Shown: one piece after another, positions 38,701 through 49,165 of the stretch | Layout: every line of letters begins with the position of its first letter | Numbering within the stretch: the first letter of the stretch is position 1 | Assembly: GCA_030549495.1 (NCBI GenBank) | Contig: JAUIRK010000927.1 | Span: 496,001-560,000, forward strand | Length of the DNA stretch: 64,000 bases | Reading direction: 5' to 3' | From: Nectonema munidae | Taxonomy: Eukaryota; Nematomorpha; Nectonematoida; Nectonematidae | The notes under the pieces: model-generated | Databases searched by the model: none | Told to the model about the DNA's origin: nothing | The model's input: only the letters and a program-made list of their open reading frames with translations | Program-made: the position numbers and the translations under genes

Positions 38701-41700
38701 ATTATTGAATAATAATGTGCTTTCTCACTAGTAGAAGTGAAAAAATAACGCAAAAATATAGTTACTTATTATTTTCAATGTGGAGGGCTTTTTAAAGGGG
38801 GCGTGAGTACGGTCGATAAGATGCGGGATTCTATAACTCAACGTTTTGGGTTCGATACCGCATCAAGCCTGCTTTCCTCATAGCTCGATACAAGCGACGC
38901 ATTGTGCCTTTTCGATGAAAACAACACATGGTACTTTTACATTTTAAGCTGGCCAAAATACTTTTTGGGTAAGAAAAATTTGCTGATAAAGTTTAACAGT
39001 CAAAGTCGGTATAAAGGTAATGAAAAGAGTGCTTCACTAAGCTTCATCATCATTACTATTAGTAAGATGGATGGCGAAGCAACTCTTTCTTTTCATCTGA
39101 TTTGTGAACTCTCTCGTAACTAACTAGAAAGGAAGAAGCGTAAGATGAGATGATTTTAATGTTAGCAATTCCGTTTGATCACTCATTTTATTATTTATAA
39201 TCGCAACAACTGGTACAACGCAATTTTTTGACTGCAACAAACTAGGAATCGCATATAGAGTATATGGACAGGGTGATGGCAAGCCACTTTGATGTTGGCA
39301 AGCAAAAAAAGCTTTCTTCAAAAGCAATACGTACTAGTGAATATTTTAATTATGCGCATCATTCAATCTTTAGGCAAATTTTGTCAATGAAAGAGTTCAC
39401 AGTCTGAGGGAGGCACAGACATTGTAATGTTATTATTTTTATTGCTATTTATGGGGACTTGGAAAAATAAGATTTGGAGAAAAATAAGTGTTACCAAAAT
39501 TTTATGTTAACCCTTTCAGGCACAGAAAAAGTTACGCAGTGAAAATGATGTGAAACCTTTTTAAAAAATGTTCCTATAATATAACTAAGACAAAACTGAA
39601 GCATTTTTGAAATTAAATGTCATTGACCCAGGAAATTGATATGGGACGCCAGTGTCCCACTGTGCATATAAGGAAAAAAATTTTAAATTTTCAAAAAAAA
39701 AATTCATTTATTAGAAAATGGATTAAAAGTTTTAATGGTTGATACTTTTAAACTTTTGTTGGTAATGTTGCACTATGCGTGCATCGATAAACGTCTTTCC
39801 TATGCAATTGGCTTTTTATCGATGCACGGTACTATCTTCATTTCATAGGAAAGACGTTTATCGATGCACGGATAGTGCAACATTACGATTTTTTTTTATC
39901 TAGGAGATATTTTTTACCAAGTTATCTTGTTAAATAGCCCTACAAATTTTTTAGTCTTAGTATCAAATGAAATTTGGGAACTGTGTTTTACTTTTCATCT
40001 AATAAAAAACTTGATAAGGAAAAAATAAAAAATACTTTATTGAAAAAAATTGTTTTTAGTTTATAAAATCACAATTCTAAATGAAAGTTCAAAAAACAGA
40101 TTCTATCTTTTTGTACACAGAGAAACTTTTCACAGGCTCACCAACAAAATGAATGTTCTGCTTTCTCTTTTATTTTTACAACAAAATTAACATCTTTGTC
40201 TTCTCTCACTCAAATTAGGAAGATGAAGGAAATCTTTTTCTTTTGAGGTGGAAGAAGAAGGGTACTTTCTGGATGTAAAGTTGTTTATCAATCGCGTAGC
40301 AATAACCTGCTTAAATTCTATAAACGATTGACTAAATTCACTATTTAACTATTTGAAAACCAAATAAGAATTTATGAGAGATGTTTCAAACAAATCAAAA
40401 AAATTCTTATGTAATACTTATGTGTTGATCTATGATCATAATTGTAATAGCTTTTGTATTGATTGGACAAGTCTACTCCTCCCATATAACTATTGTAATT
40501 TGAGATCATAGTAGGTGTTGTTTGAATAAAGCCATCTCCTTCTCCACACTTTCTTTTTTTCTGAGCTTCATACCTGTTGGCTTCATAAAGTTTGATAGCA
40601 CTGTGATTCCACGAGTGTCGAACCATTTTACAAACATTGATTTTACGATCAGCTGTTTGATGACAGTCAGCTTCACCTTTTTTCAAATCTTTATCATTTT
40701 TCAAATCGCTTGGCAGTGGTTTTCTATTTTCACGTATAATGGCAGTCGCCATAATACCTTTAGCTAAAGTAGACCTGTAATAATAATAATAATAATAATC
40801 GCTTCAATCGAAAATTTGGGCATAGCAATGAATCTATCTCAGGCTAGTTTTTCTCAAAGTGGTCGAAAATGGAGTAGAGAGGACGTTTTGGAATTCTGTT
40901 GGGGCGTTGTAAAAATGTACAAATAAAAAACATTTTTAGGCGCAATTCCATTGAGTATAGTGAGAAGCTGTCAGAATAACGTTAAAGATATGTTTGAAAG
41001 TTTAGATAGAAGGTACAACAATCCTTGTGTAGTTGTCTCTAATGTTATGAATGATATCAAGAACTATGCCGTATTGAAAACGGGTGATCATAAAGCTTTT
41101 TGTGAGTTTGTAAATATGCCCAAAAAGCGCTATATTTGATTTGGACGGCATTAATTTGGGATATGAAGTTAGGAACTCAACCAAGGAGAAAAGTTACCTC
41201 GCGAGATTAAATCAAGTTGGTTCAAATATTTTTGTAATGCTAATAAATTTGATAAGTTTGGGGAAATGATGAAATTTCTCACATTTGAATTGAAAGTGCA
41301 AGAATACACGTATTCAAATGTTGAAAATCAAAAGGATAGAATTAAGGGTTCTGTAAACTTCGCAAGGACTTTGAATAAATGGCCACCAAGAACTTTGAAT
41401 AAGTGGCCACCAAGGACTTTGAATAAGGGACCACCAAGGACTTATCCCTGGGAAAATTCAAGCACAGAACAACTTAGATACTATAAGAGATTTTAAAGGA
41501 ATGCGAGTCGAAGCTCGATTTTTTAGGATGAACTGAAGAAAATACACTTAAGTCTATAATTGAAATTTGAAGTCTTAAAGAAACCGTAAACATTAATGAA
41601 TTTTTGAAATTTCCAACGCCTTATCTTTATTCCGAAAAAAAGGAAAAAAAAATTTTGAAATTTTTTTTGAAATAAAATAATCGAAGGGGCGGCAGCGTTG

Positions 41701-42951
41701 AATAAAAACTGCTACAAGAAATTGTCTGGGCTAATGGTCAATAACTTTAAAAAAACAGTTCACATTGGAAAATGTTAAGTTTTGCAGAATGTAGTATAAA
41801 CAATTTCTTCTTTCCAATATATGAGCGTAAAAAATTTGTGAATTTTCGTGAATATACTAAAAAAAAGTCGCTAAATCTTCGTCAAAAACCTTAGATAAGC
41901 GTAAAATAACGAAAAATGAACAATTACTCGTTATTTAGCGCTTTAAATGCCGCTAGAAATGAAAAGCGTTGCTATGTGTAAAATTTCATTGGAAAACGAA
42001 AGCACTAGTCTCTGAAATTCTGGTCGCCCAGGGGTAAATGGACCAGTGTAAATCAAGAAATTTTTGCGGAAGTTAAATTTTCACGACTTGCGAGTTGAAA
42101 AAAGTTAGCGTATTTCGTGTTATTTTCGCTAGCATATATTTTCAAAATTATCATCATATGTTATATACCCATTTTTCTCGTGTAGAACTTTCAGATTCAT
42201 TGCATTTGCGAGTTGTATTTTTGTGCGAAACATCAGCTTTTCTTGAAGGGATTCAAGGATGATTTATCCAACATTGTTCCTTTCTTTGTGCGCTTCATCC
42301 CTATCTTCCCTCATTTTATACAGTTGCTTCTTTCCCGAGAGGGTGAATTTTTTAATAAACAAAATACTCTTTATGTCAACCTTCTATAATCCACTTCATT
42401 AATCCTAAGCCTTCATTATCCGTATAAATAAAAACAAATTCTTTAAAAATAATTAAGGATTTGTATTACATTGATGATAATATAGTCAAACGTGGTGAGT
42501 TGATCTTCTATCTTCCGCGTATTCAAAAACAAAAAAAGAGAAGGAAAAGATTTAAGACAAAAAAATTATGAATGAATGAATGAATTATTTAAAGTGAAAC
42601 CACTGCTAAATTATTAGACTGTACAATCTCGCTAAACAGATATTGACACACGAAAAACACACATGCATACACAGATAAGATCGATTTTAAAAACAAGGAA
42701 AAAAAAGAAAAAAAAATTATGTGAATCGCTTTTTTTAATGTTCTGTTTGCATCAACGATGCTTGACATTCCGATTTCCATCATGAAAATGAGAAGGAATA
42801 TGAAAAGGCTTACTTTGGAGCCAGCAAGGATGAGTTTGACACAGGCAGCGCATTTATTAGCAAACTTTTCTTCGTGACACTTTAGGCAGTAGACCTGCCC
42901 CTCGTGCTCCACGTAAAACTCCAAATTCTTCAAACAAGAGGCACACTTCAT
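26652..42951 (-). CDS. Four-and-a-half-LIM-domain (FHL) protein, complete, 269 aa
   Basis: It is an adaptor protein; the family acts in muscle, at focal adhesions and as nuclear co-regulators. Five exons on the - strand (42951-42814, 33618-33441, 31169-30997, 28697-28511, 26785-26652) join in matching phases 0, 1, 0, 1, and total 810 bases with TAG at 26654-26652. The protein has a half LIM (C3, C6, C22, C25), then LIM1 (C34 to C87), LIM2 (C96 to C149), LIM3 (C158 to C208) and LIM4 (C217 to C268). All zinc ligands fit C-x2-C, H-x2-C, C-x2-C, C-x2-C. The half-LIM start, the LSGQ in LIM3 and the CPKC end mirror vertebrate FHL2 (279 aa). The ATG at 42951 lies just 5 bases after an acceptor-like ttaag, so an untranslated first exon is likely. 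A longer Limpet-like isoform with upstream domains cannot be excluded. Introns are 9.2, 2.3, 2.3 and 1.7 kb. Confidence 0.93.
27285..27325. mobile_element. pogo/Tigger-like terminal repeat
   Basis: tacaatcaacactcgttaat followed by ccgaac fits the end pattern of pogo/Tigger elements. A weak tgactgt-containing candidate for the other end lies near 27750. It lies within FHL intron 4. Confidence 0.35.
27991..28258. mobile_element. 268-bp hAT-type MITE with 8-bp target duplication
   Basis: The ends are cagtggcggatcca and tggatccgccactt. Poly-C runs lie near both ends (28026-28037 and 28212-28220). The perfect 8-bp duplication ctcgcaac lies at 27983-27990 and 28259-28266. It has no coding capacity and sits inside FHL intron 4. 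Confidence 0.9.
28511..28697 (-). CDS. FHL exon 4: LIM3 and start of LIM4
   Basis: The acceptor is tttttacttag|ccaatc and the donor is atcacaa|gtacgc. It encodes PIIGDFLQMKDDFYHVDC, LKCEKCSKKLSGQQ, FNDFPYCKDC and CADKCTSCHNPIT. The open frame runs on past the donor, but those residues lack LIM ligands and are intron. Confidence 0.92.
28905..29025. repeat. Possible DNA-transposon relic with gactcc motifs
   Basis: It begins tatccgactccaactttgat and ends attgactctgacaaccctg. Read in reverse, the right end is cagggttgtcagagtc, a recurrent repeat end in invertebrates. The left terminus is unclear. Confidence 0.3.
29629..29765 (+). mobile_element. tRNA-derived SINE, family 2
   Basis: tgtcctattggtaggagcgt gives an A-box-like stretch and ctgggttcgattccctat a B box; a non-tRNA tail with cgccgcacggtggcaacat follows. 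The tail is unlike family 1. It lies within FHL intron 3. Confidence 0.55.
30997..31169 (-). CDS. FHL exon 3: LIM2 body and start of LIM3
   Basis: The acceptor is aaattttag|gtgaag and the donor is gaccaa|gtagat. It encodes GEAKIQNEGTTWHEKC, FLCTDCKSSLNDID, DDGGLLCETC and AAAVCKKCDQ, starting in phase 1 after exon 2. Confidence 0.92.
31170..33440 (-). other. FHL intron 2
   Basis: It is AT-rich with a 16-C run at 33227-33242 and no recognised gene. Frames at 32113-32349 and 32460-32750 have no family motif. Confidence 0.6.
33227..33242. repeat. Run of 16 C
   Basis: It is an unbroken C run followed by tccccat within FHL intron 2. Confidence 0.9.
33441..33618 (-). CDS. FHL exon 2: LIM1 body and start of LIM2
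   Basis: The acceptor is ttcggtctag|gcgatc and the donor is gaaccag|gtaacc. It encodes AIKMTAFKWFHSEC, FNCCVCKTNLANTHFEKR, KPYCSKCFGEAFIGKCFTC and NEIIEP. The ATG inside this exon is not the start: the acceptor and phase join it to exon 1. Confidence 0.92.
34811..34870. mobile_element. hAT-like terminal repeat
   Basis: caggggtcggcaaccatatg is a typical hAT (Charlie-like) terminus. The 68-residue frame at 35017-35223 on the - strand could belong to it but shows no transposase motif I can confirm. Confidence 0.4.
36664..36682. repeat. Repeat gctaaagtagacctgtaat
   Basis: The same 19-base string occurs at 40763-40781, where an (AAT)n run follows it. It may mark the end of an undescribed repeat. 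Confidence 0.5.
37640..37750 (-). mobile_element. tRNA-derived SINE, family 1, strongly diverged
   Basis: ctttgtatcgaactatgagg and cctcgaacccaagaccc correspond to the tail and B-box region of family 1 read from the opposite strand. The tRNA part beyond is not well kept. Confidence 0.4.
38794..38943 (+). mobile_element. tRNA-derived SINE, family 1
   Basis: aaagggggcgtgagtacggt is followed by a B box ggttcgataccgc, then catcaagcctgctttcctca, tagctcgatacaagcg, ttgtgccttttcgatgaaaa and acacatggtac. It matches the 25513 copy closely. Confidence 0.85.
39762..39886. repeat. Large inverted repeat: 43-bp arms, 39-bp spacer
   Basis: The left arm 39762-39804 (gtaatgttgcactatgcgtg..., ending gtctttcctatg) and right arm 39844-39886 (cataggaaagac..., ending agtgcaacattac) are complementary with at most a base or two of mismatch. 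The spacer repeats part of the arm (tttttatcgatgcacgg). It looks like a small foldback element. A single arm recurs at 9101. Confidence 0.8.
40372..40767 (-). pseudogene. piggyBac transposase, C-terminal fragment
   Basis: The frame contains TAIIRENRKPLPSDLK, NDKDLKKGEADC and ISNYNSYMGGVDLSNQYKSY followed by YYNYDHRS. The YNxYMGGVD(L)xxQ signature and the (T)xRxNRKxLP segment are the hallmarks of the C-terminal half of piggyBac/PGBD transposases, DDE enzymes that cut and paste at TTAA. The N-terminal part with the first catalytic Asp residues is not present upstream, where (AAT)n takes over at about 40780. It is therefore a partial, non-functional copy inside FHL intron 1. Confidence 0.8.
40925..41520 (+). 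mobile_element. BEL/Pao-like gag fossil
   Basis: Pieces read DMFESLDRRYNNPCVVVSN and further gag-like segments, recalling the DUF1759 gag-type region of BEL/Pao LTR retroelements. It is clearly broken and no LTRs or pol were seen nearby. It looks old. It lies inside FHL intron 1. Confidence 0.4.
41364..41442 (+). repeat. 24-bp tandem repeat, about 3 copies
   Basis: The unit aaggactttgaataa-tggccacc is repeated three times with few changes and followed by a partial unit (aaggact). Confidence 0.85.
42814..42951 (-). CDS. FHL exon 1 (coding): half LIM and start of LIM1
   Basis: It encodes MKCASCLKNLEFYVEHEGQ, VYCLKCHEEKFANKCAAC and VKLILAGSK, with donor tccaaa|gtaagc in phase 0. The Met directly before the half-LIM cysteines and the YC-x2-C and FANKC segment match the N terminus of FHL proteins (FHL2: ...YCVVCFETLFANTC). 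Candidate acceptors upstream are aaatttaag|gtgtaatg and the AAG just after the ATG, so a non-coding exon probably precedes it. The frame continues past the donor as intron. Confidence 0.9.
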
Positions 42952-43077
42952 TACACCTTAAATTTCAAAAAAGTCATTATTATCATCAGATTTCATTCTT
43001 TTATTAAGTTTCAGAAGAAATCACCCTACATAAAAAAGAACAAGACAATAAGCGTATGGCGGAAAATAAATGTGCGT

Positions 43078-43215
43078 GGTACCGTGGGGTATTTTCACCG
43101 AAAAGGCACAATTGTGCCGCTTGTATCGAACTATGAATAAAGTAGGTTTGATGTGGGATCGAACCCAAGACCTTGAGTTATCGAAACCCAGTATTTAACC
43201 AACCTTACTCACGCG
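43078..43215 (-). mobile_element. tRNA-derived SINE, family 1
   Basis: On the + strand it runs ggtaccgtggggtattttca, ggcacaattgtgccgcttgt, atcgaactatgaataaag, gatgtgggatcgaacccaag and aaccaaccttactcacgc. The intact B box (ggttcgatcccac on the - strand) is present. It lies directly upstream of FHL. Confidence 0.85.
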
Positions 43216-43259
43216 TATGTTAACAAGAGGATAAAGCAAATATCTTGAATTTATTTATT

Positions 43260-43425
43260 CATACATATAGAAGAAGAAGAAGAAGAAATTTATTATATCA
43301 TAAAATAATGGACAGGAAATTTTCCAAGTGAGTGTTCCCTCCAGACCATGGGACATGTACTACGAGGGAACAAAATTTCGCGAAGAATGCTTCAAAAACG
43401 AATTTGCGAGAATTTAAATTCAAAA
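43260..43425 (-). mobile_element. Probable LINE 3' end fragment
   Basis: On the - strand it reads ttttgttccctcgtagtac, catgtcccatggtctggag and gataataaatttc(ttc)n. An aataaattt before a (ttc)n tail is shared with the 3' end of the LINE at 50072, but the rest is not alignable by eye, so it is a 5'-truncated relative at best. Confidence 0.35.
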
Positions 43426-46400
43426 ATACAACATTTCCCAAATTTTGGTTTATCTAGCAGAAAAAATGTAGCTTTTTTACTTGTTGAACACTTTATGTGG
43501 AAATTGCAATGATTAATATTATTGTTAATTTCATACATGAATGAGTTTATATGTTATAAAAAAATGCATATATCAAAACTCGAAACTGTGGAAATTAAGT
43601 TCGAGTAAATGTCTTACTTTCGTTTAGACTTTAGAGTATATAATGCAATGCGTGAACTATTTGGAGGAGAATGGAAGACCAGAAAATAAATAATAATCAA
43701 ATGGCATAAAAACTTGATGGAAAAAGATGATCAGAAGTTTTGTTTTCAAAAATCTGGCAATAAAATAGGAAAATCCAAACTTTTCCAGCCCATATTAAAA
43801 ATTTTGAGCGAAAAACTTCCCAAACCTCAACTACATTTGATTGGCGATAACATCTATTTTACTTCATAATAAGTTTAAGCTCCGCTCCTGTCCTGACCCC
43901 AAAAAGTTGCATCACCAGTGATTGAAGTTCTTTGTTGTAAAAATTTGCGAAAAAATAAATCAGTAAGAAACAAATTTCAATTCGTCTAATCATAAAGATA
44001 CGATAAAAAATTTTTTTTCTATCAATCAATTATTTATACATTACTTCTATGACCTTGAAAAAAAGGATTCAGTAAACCCAAAACACTTTTCATTTGTTAT
44101 GAGTGCTTATTTTAATAAATTAATTTTACTTAAAAAAGTGAATAAAAAATTTACAAATACTTTATTTTCATATTAATTGTTTTTGCAAGGAACTTCGCCT
44201 GTGACAGAGACGATATGAGTGATTTATCTTTTCTCGTAGTTACGATTATCGATCTCTCTTTGATGTGAGTTCAAGAAGTTTTGAACTAGATTTCATTTTG
44301 GGTGCTTTGAATTTCAAAAGCCCACACATCCTGCAAACATATAAAAGCAATCGAAAGGAATGTTCGATTTTAATTTTATGCATAAGATTCATTCACGCCT
44401 CCCGTCTTGGTCACGTCGATCTAGGAGCAATCAATAAATACCTCTTAGGGAGCAGACTGTAAAACAAAGTGACCGTTTAATTAAAAAAAATAGCCCTGTC
44501 TGGGAGCATCCGGGTCGTAATCTTGGTATTATAATAGTAGAAGTGTATGTTTCAAATATACTTTGCCTTTAATATACAGTTTATAACCATGGAAGTAGAA
44601 GGGTGAAATTTGGCGGTCCACGAACTTCACTGACTCCAAACCTGGCAACCCAGCTTTTAACTGTTAAAAAAGATGGATCAATGCAGTCAATTTTTATGCA
44701 CGTAACATGTATTTTAAGCAATTTTGAACAAAATTATTTCTATTTTTGCAATCCCAAGCATAAGTATTTGTATTTGACTTTTAGAAAATATGTTTTTGAT
44801 CCAACCCTACTAGATAGTAGTGAGGTTAGTTAGTAAGCTTAGTAAATTAGATTTTAGATTGTTTTTTTTAATTATATTTAAAAATAAAAAATTAATAAAT
44901 AATCAAAAATATTTTTATGAAAAAAAATTTGTATAAAAATAAATTAATTATTTTTAAAATGTATATACATAATTTTTTTTTTCAATTAAACTTTTTATGC
45001 ATAGGCAAAAATTTCAATTGGCCAAATTTTCAAAATTTGCATTCAAATGAATATAAAAGTATTTTTTCCATTATTTACCGTTACATGAGAGCATTATTCT
45101 TGGAAAAAAAAGCAAACTTAAGACTGCTAATCTTCAAAAGATCTAACGCCTGTTTAAAAAGCTCAAAAAATAACATGTAGATATTGAGTAAAACATCGTG
45201 AATTTTAGGGCTGCCAGATGTTCCGGTTTTATTACCGAAACCCAAACTTTTTATTTAGCAATGTACTTTTAAGGAGGATTGAAAATTATATCTCTTTTTG
45301 AATATAAGAAAATCCGTTTTACTTTTCATATTAGCTATTTGCATAAAAATAAAAGATGTTGTTCTTGAATTATTCTTCCTGTCAGTTGATTTAAAATCTG
45401 GCACTAATAATAATTTGTACAAAGAGACTTTCAATTCTTTACAAAAAGGAAAGTCTAACAGCGCTCCCATTAAAAACACTTACGTAGTGAGAAGAGACGA
45501 GAAGAAGATTTTGGCAAAAAGTGACGCGTAATGCTTTCCAATAATCACATATTTTGTGGAATGACTGCGTCGCAATTTATGTAATTCATCATGTGTAATT
45601 TGTAAGAAGGGATCACGCAAAGAGAAGTAGAAAGTAATGTGATCCAACTCAATCTCTCACGCAATCATGATCATCATCATCATCATCGATGATGAAGCTC
45701 TCAACATAAACAAATCTTAGTCTAAGTGAGGAGGAATTTTCTCTCGAACCAATTATCTTGGGTGTGCCTGCCAGTCATCCAACTTTTGCTCTTCAACACC
45801 ATACCATCATCGCTATAAGCGACATATACAAAACTACCAACCAGACCACACCATATGATGCTGTTTTCATTAGTGCATCATTTTATTTGATCATTCTTCA
45901 CGACACGATCAGCGTGTGTTTCTCCTCTTTTCAAACTGATTTCGGTGTTGTGTGTGACCTGTGGAGTTTTTTTAATCTACATGATTTTTTTGCTGCACCC
46001 TTGAAGAGGAGAGAGATTAATTTTATCTTTGATCATTTTCAAAACTCTTTTTTTGTCCTCTCTGCGTGTATCTTAATTTATTGAGGACACATTTTCTTTC
46101 CTTTTTCAAAAACATGATTTTTATCCTGTTTGACTCTCCCATACAGACAGACAGATTCAATACAATAATGAAAATCGATATTCCTTCATTATTTTCAACG
46201 TATATGCAGGGGAAACAAGCTTTCAAGAGAAATCTAGGCGGTAAAAACCCATATGGAGACTTGCAAAAATATTTTGAAATTAATAAAAAAAAATTGAGAT
46301 GGAAAAAATATTTAAAAAATTTCCTCGGATTTCGAAAATCGAGGTAAATAAAAAAAATTCCTTTAGTTTGTCAATTATAACGAGAAAAATATAAATATTT

Positions 46401-46665
46401 TCAAAACATTTTTAAATCTCAATATGTGAAACCAGTACAAAAGCTCAAATGATTATTAGTATCCAAACATTTTTTCCGATTTATTAGAAACATCTCTTAT
46501 CGATTCCTATTTGGTTTTCAAAAAATTTAATGCCATTGCCAGTTATTCTAAACATTTTTATTGAGTTCAAGGCGTTGCAATGCAAAATAATCCATCTCTG
46601 TATATATCATTTAACCGCGGCGTGTTAATCACTCCTGTATTGATTTCTTTTATATGCATTAGTGT
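43426..46665. other. Gene-free stretch upstream of FHL
   Basis: No coding motif was seen. 45590-46010 is less AT-rich, has a (TCA)n run near 45670 and could be part of the FHL promoter or first exon; this is position-based inference only. Confidence 0.35.
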
Positions 46666-46806
46666 AAAGGTACCATAGGATATTTCCATCGAGAAGGCAC
46701 AATTGCGCTGCTTGTATCGAACTATGAGCAAAGCAGGCTTGATGCGGAATCGAACCCAAGAGCTTGAGTTATCGAATCCAGCATCTAACCAACCCTACTC
46801 ACGCTT
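46666..46806 (-). mobile_element. tRNA-derived SINE, family 1
   Basis: aaaggtaccataggatattt, gagaaggcacaattgcgctg, cttgtatcgaactatgagca, aagcaggcttgatgcgga and tctaaccaaccctactcacg follow the family order. The B box has one change. Confidence 0.85.
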
Positions 46807-48650
46807 ACGTTGAATGAAGTGTCTGTCTGCTTTGTGTTATTTCAATGCGATTTTTTCCTATAAATAAATATACACAATCGACATAATAAACGTTTGAATA
46901 TTATTTTCATACGATCAAGAGACATGGCGTTTATTTACTTTTTTGTTTGACTTTTGTGACAGAAATTTTATATTCACATCTCCGTTTTAAGTGTTAAAAT
47001 TTTAAAAAAAGAATTTTGGTGATAGCAGCGGCATTATATTATTCTTCGGAAAACCACAGAGATTGTATGAGAGACCAATCATACACCGGTAAAATCAGTA
47101 TATATGGAATTGCTTTTGGCTTGAAGAAAACTTTGACTTGTGAGAAGTGGACTTAGAGGACGGAGTTTACACAAAATTAAAATCAATAAGAGATATCAAG
47201 TCTTTCAGCGTTATTTTCCTTTATCATTCACGATCTAATAATACATTGATATATGTATTCTACAAATTCTGAGCAAAATCTCATTTATTTGGAAAATTTA
47301 CAGAAAAGTTTTTAATCATTGAGAAGCAGTTTCATTATTAAAAACATTACAAGTTTTGGCAATACAAAATAGTGAAAGATTAAATAACTTCTTCATAAGT
47401 GTATGTTGGCTTCTAGAACTTTAAAAATATCAATTTAAATATTTGTTAAAACAAAACATGCTAGCTTATTTGTGCTTTTTTAGTTATAAAATTGACATCG
47501 GTTTAAATATATTTTTTTAAATTAAATCGTGTTTAGATTTAAAATACGCTTATAAATAATGTCTTTTGTATTTTCTGTGTAACTATTCCGGGACATCTCA
47601 GGTGAATAAATATTTGATAGCATATTGTGAAAGTTGATAATTATTACCGGACCCGTGGATCAGCTCTTTTATCCTTTCTCGCCACAAAGAGCTTGATTCT
47701 CTAGCATGATAATTTTTTCAAGAAGGTTTTTCGGTCTCATAATTTATATTAACATTATTCAATGCTTCGAATTATTATTTTTCATTTTCAGGCATGAAAC
47801 CATGTTTCCGTTTGCGTTCAACCTTCAAACACACAATCTCTTAAAGTTGGTAAAAAAATTTTTATCAAATGTAGACCAATCGTTTCTTCATATATGCAAA
47901 AATGAATTGCCTTTAGAAGTGACTTAGCGTTCTGAAACCCAATTTTATTCTTTAATGATAAGTTTCTTTTATATTTCAATGACATGGTATCTCATCAATT
48001 TTTTAAAGATTATTTTCAGTTAACATAAAATTGAAATAGGAAAAAAATTATGAATAAGTTTCATAATTTGCATCAAAATGTAGGTTCGCATAAAATTGAA
48101 TTAGTGTTTTTCATTCTATACATTATATATTTTGGTCTTGAAAGACGGTAGTCGTAACATAACACGAACTTACGTTAAAGGTGTGCTCAATGTCTAATAT
48201 ACAGCATTTAATTTTATTGATAAATTACACAGCTCTTCGTGTGTTCAATTTGATTTTCTGTGTGACATATTATAGTGGGACTTTTACATGTAACTTGAAA
48301 ATTTTTATGATAAATGTAGGTCTCAAAGATAAAGTTTATTAGGAAAAGTAAACAAACGTGCTTAGGTTAGCGTCACAAATAATACAATTTATATACGAAA
48401 GAAAATAAAACAAACAAAGACACACACCCACACACAAGTGAAACAAAATGGGCGGATAAAATTGAAAGAATGAAGTCAACGCGAGAGCTAATGTTTGAAA
48501 ATAGGCATGTTTTGGGAATTTGGAAGAGTGAGTCGCTAACAGTCATCGTATTCAGTGAGGGAGAAAAGTTCAGCCCTGAAGTTTGAAGATAATTATATTA
48601 AAATTAAAAATGATAATTATAAGAACTGATTGAAATGATGTCAGTAATAG

Positions 48651-48697
<47 letters not shown>

Positions 48698-49165
48698 TGA
48701 TTGATTGATTGATATTGCTTCATTGCATAAAAAATAGGAAGAAAAACGGGCAATGATCAGAGTAGTTATTTGAGTTCATCCTCCCTTAAATTGAGGAGTC
48801 GCAACAGGTGAACACATTGAGTTCCAACACTATCTATTCACTTAGTTTACTTTCACACTTCTTGTATTTCCCTTTTTTTCTCCAGTAATGAAAGTCAAAA
48901 TCAATATATGTGTGTAAAATTTTCCAATTTACTATACAGTGAACATGTTTGGGACGAGTATTATTTCATTTCTTATATATAATTCATTATATACTTCCCA
49001 GCTGAAACATTTTGAGTTAAAAACATATTTAAGGAATTGGATTTTTGCTTTATTATTTATTGTCAAACTTAGTATTAAGATAAATATTATTTTTCCATGT
49101 CAACATCCTTGTCGTTCTCATTAACTTCAAAAACAAACGCTTTTACATTTTGTTACTTTTTGTTA
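46807..49165. other. Gene-free stretch
   Basis: It is AT-rich. A tetranucleotide microsatellite lies at 48653-48713. Frames at 47706-47927 and 48939-49124 have no recognisable domain. Confidence 0.45.
48653..48713. repeat. (TTGA)n / (GATT)n microsatellite
   Basis: About 15 units of a 4-base repeat, interrupted once by a shifted unit near 48697. Confidence 0.95.

Larger units (their letters stand above)
39507..40767 (-). mobile_element. piggyBac-type element remnant
   Basis: A TTAA at 39507-39510 followed by ccctttcaggcac looks like a piggyBac left end. The C-terminal part of a transposase lies on the - strand at 40372-40767. No matching right end was found, so the element is incomplete. Confidence 0.6.
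33619..42813 (-). other. FHL intron 1
   Basis: A 9.2 kb GT-AG intron. It carries SINE copies (37640, 38794), a hAT-like end (34811), a piggyBac remnant (39507-40767) with a large hairpin, and a broken BEL/Pao-like fossil (40925-41520). Other frames in it have no family motif. Confidence 0.85.

Noticed and set aside
41266-41496. Host gene with PPRTLNK repeats
   Set aside because: The repeat is a 24-bp DNA tandem and the frame sits in a broken retroelement-like fossil.
42904-43140. 78-residue frame running into the SINE
   Set aside because: It is antisense to FHL exon 1 and ends within a SINE, so it is a chance frame.
48653-48713. CRISPR-like or satellite array
   Set aside because: It is a simple 4-base microsatellite without spacers.
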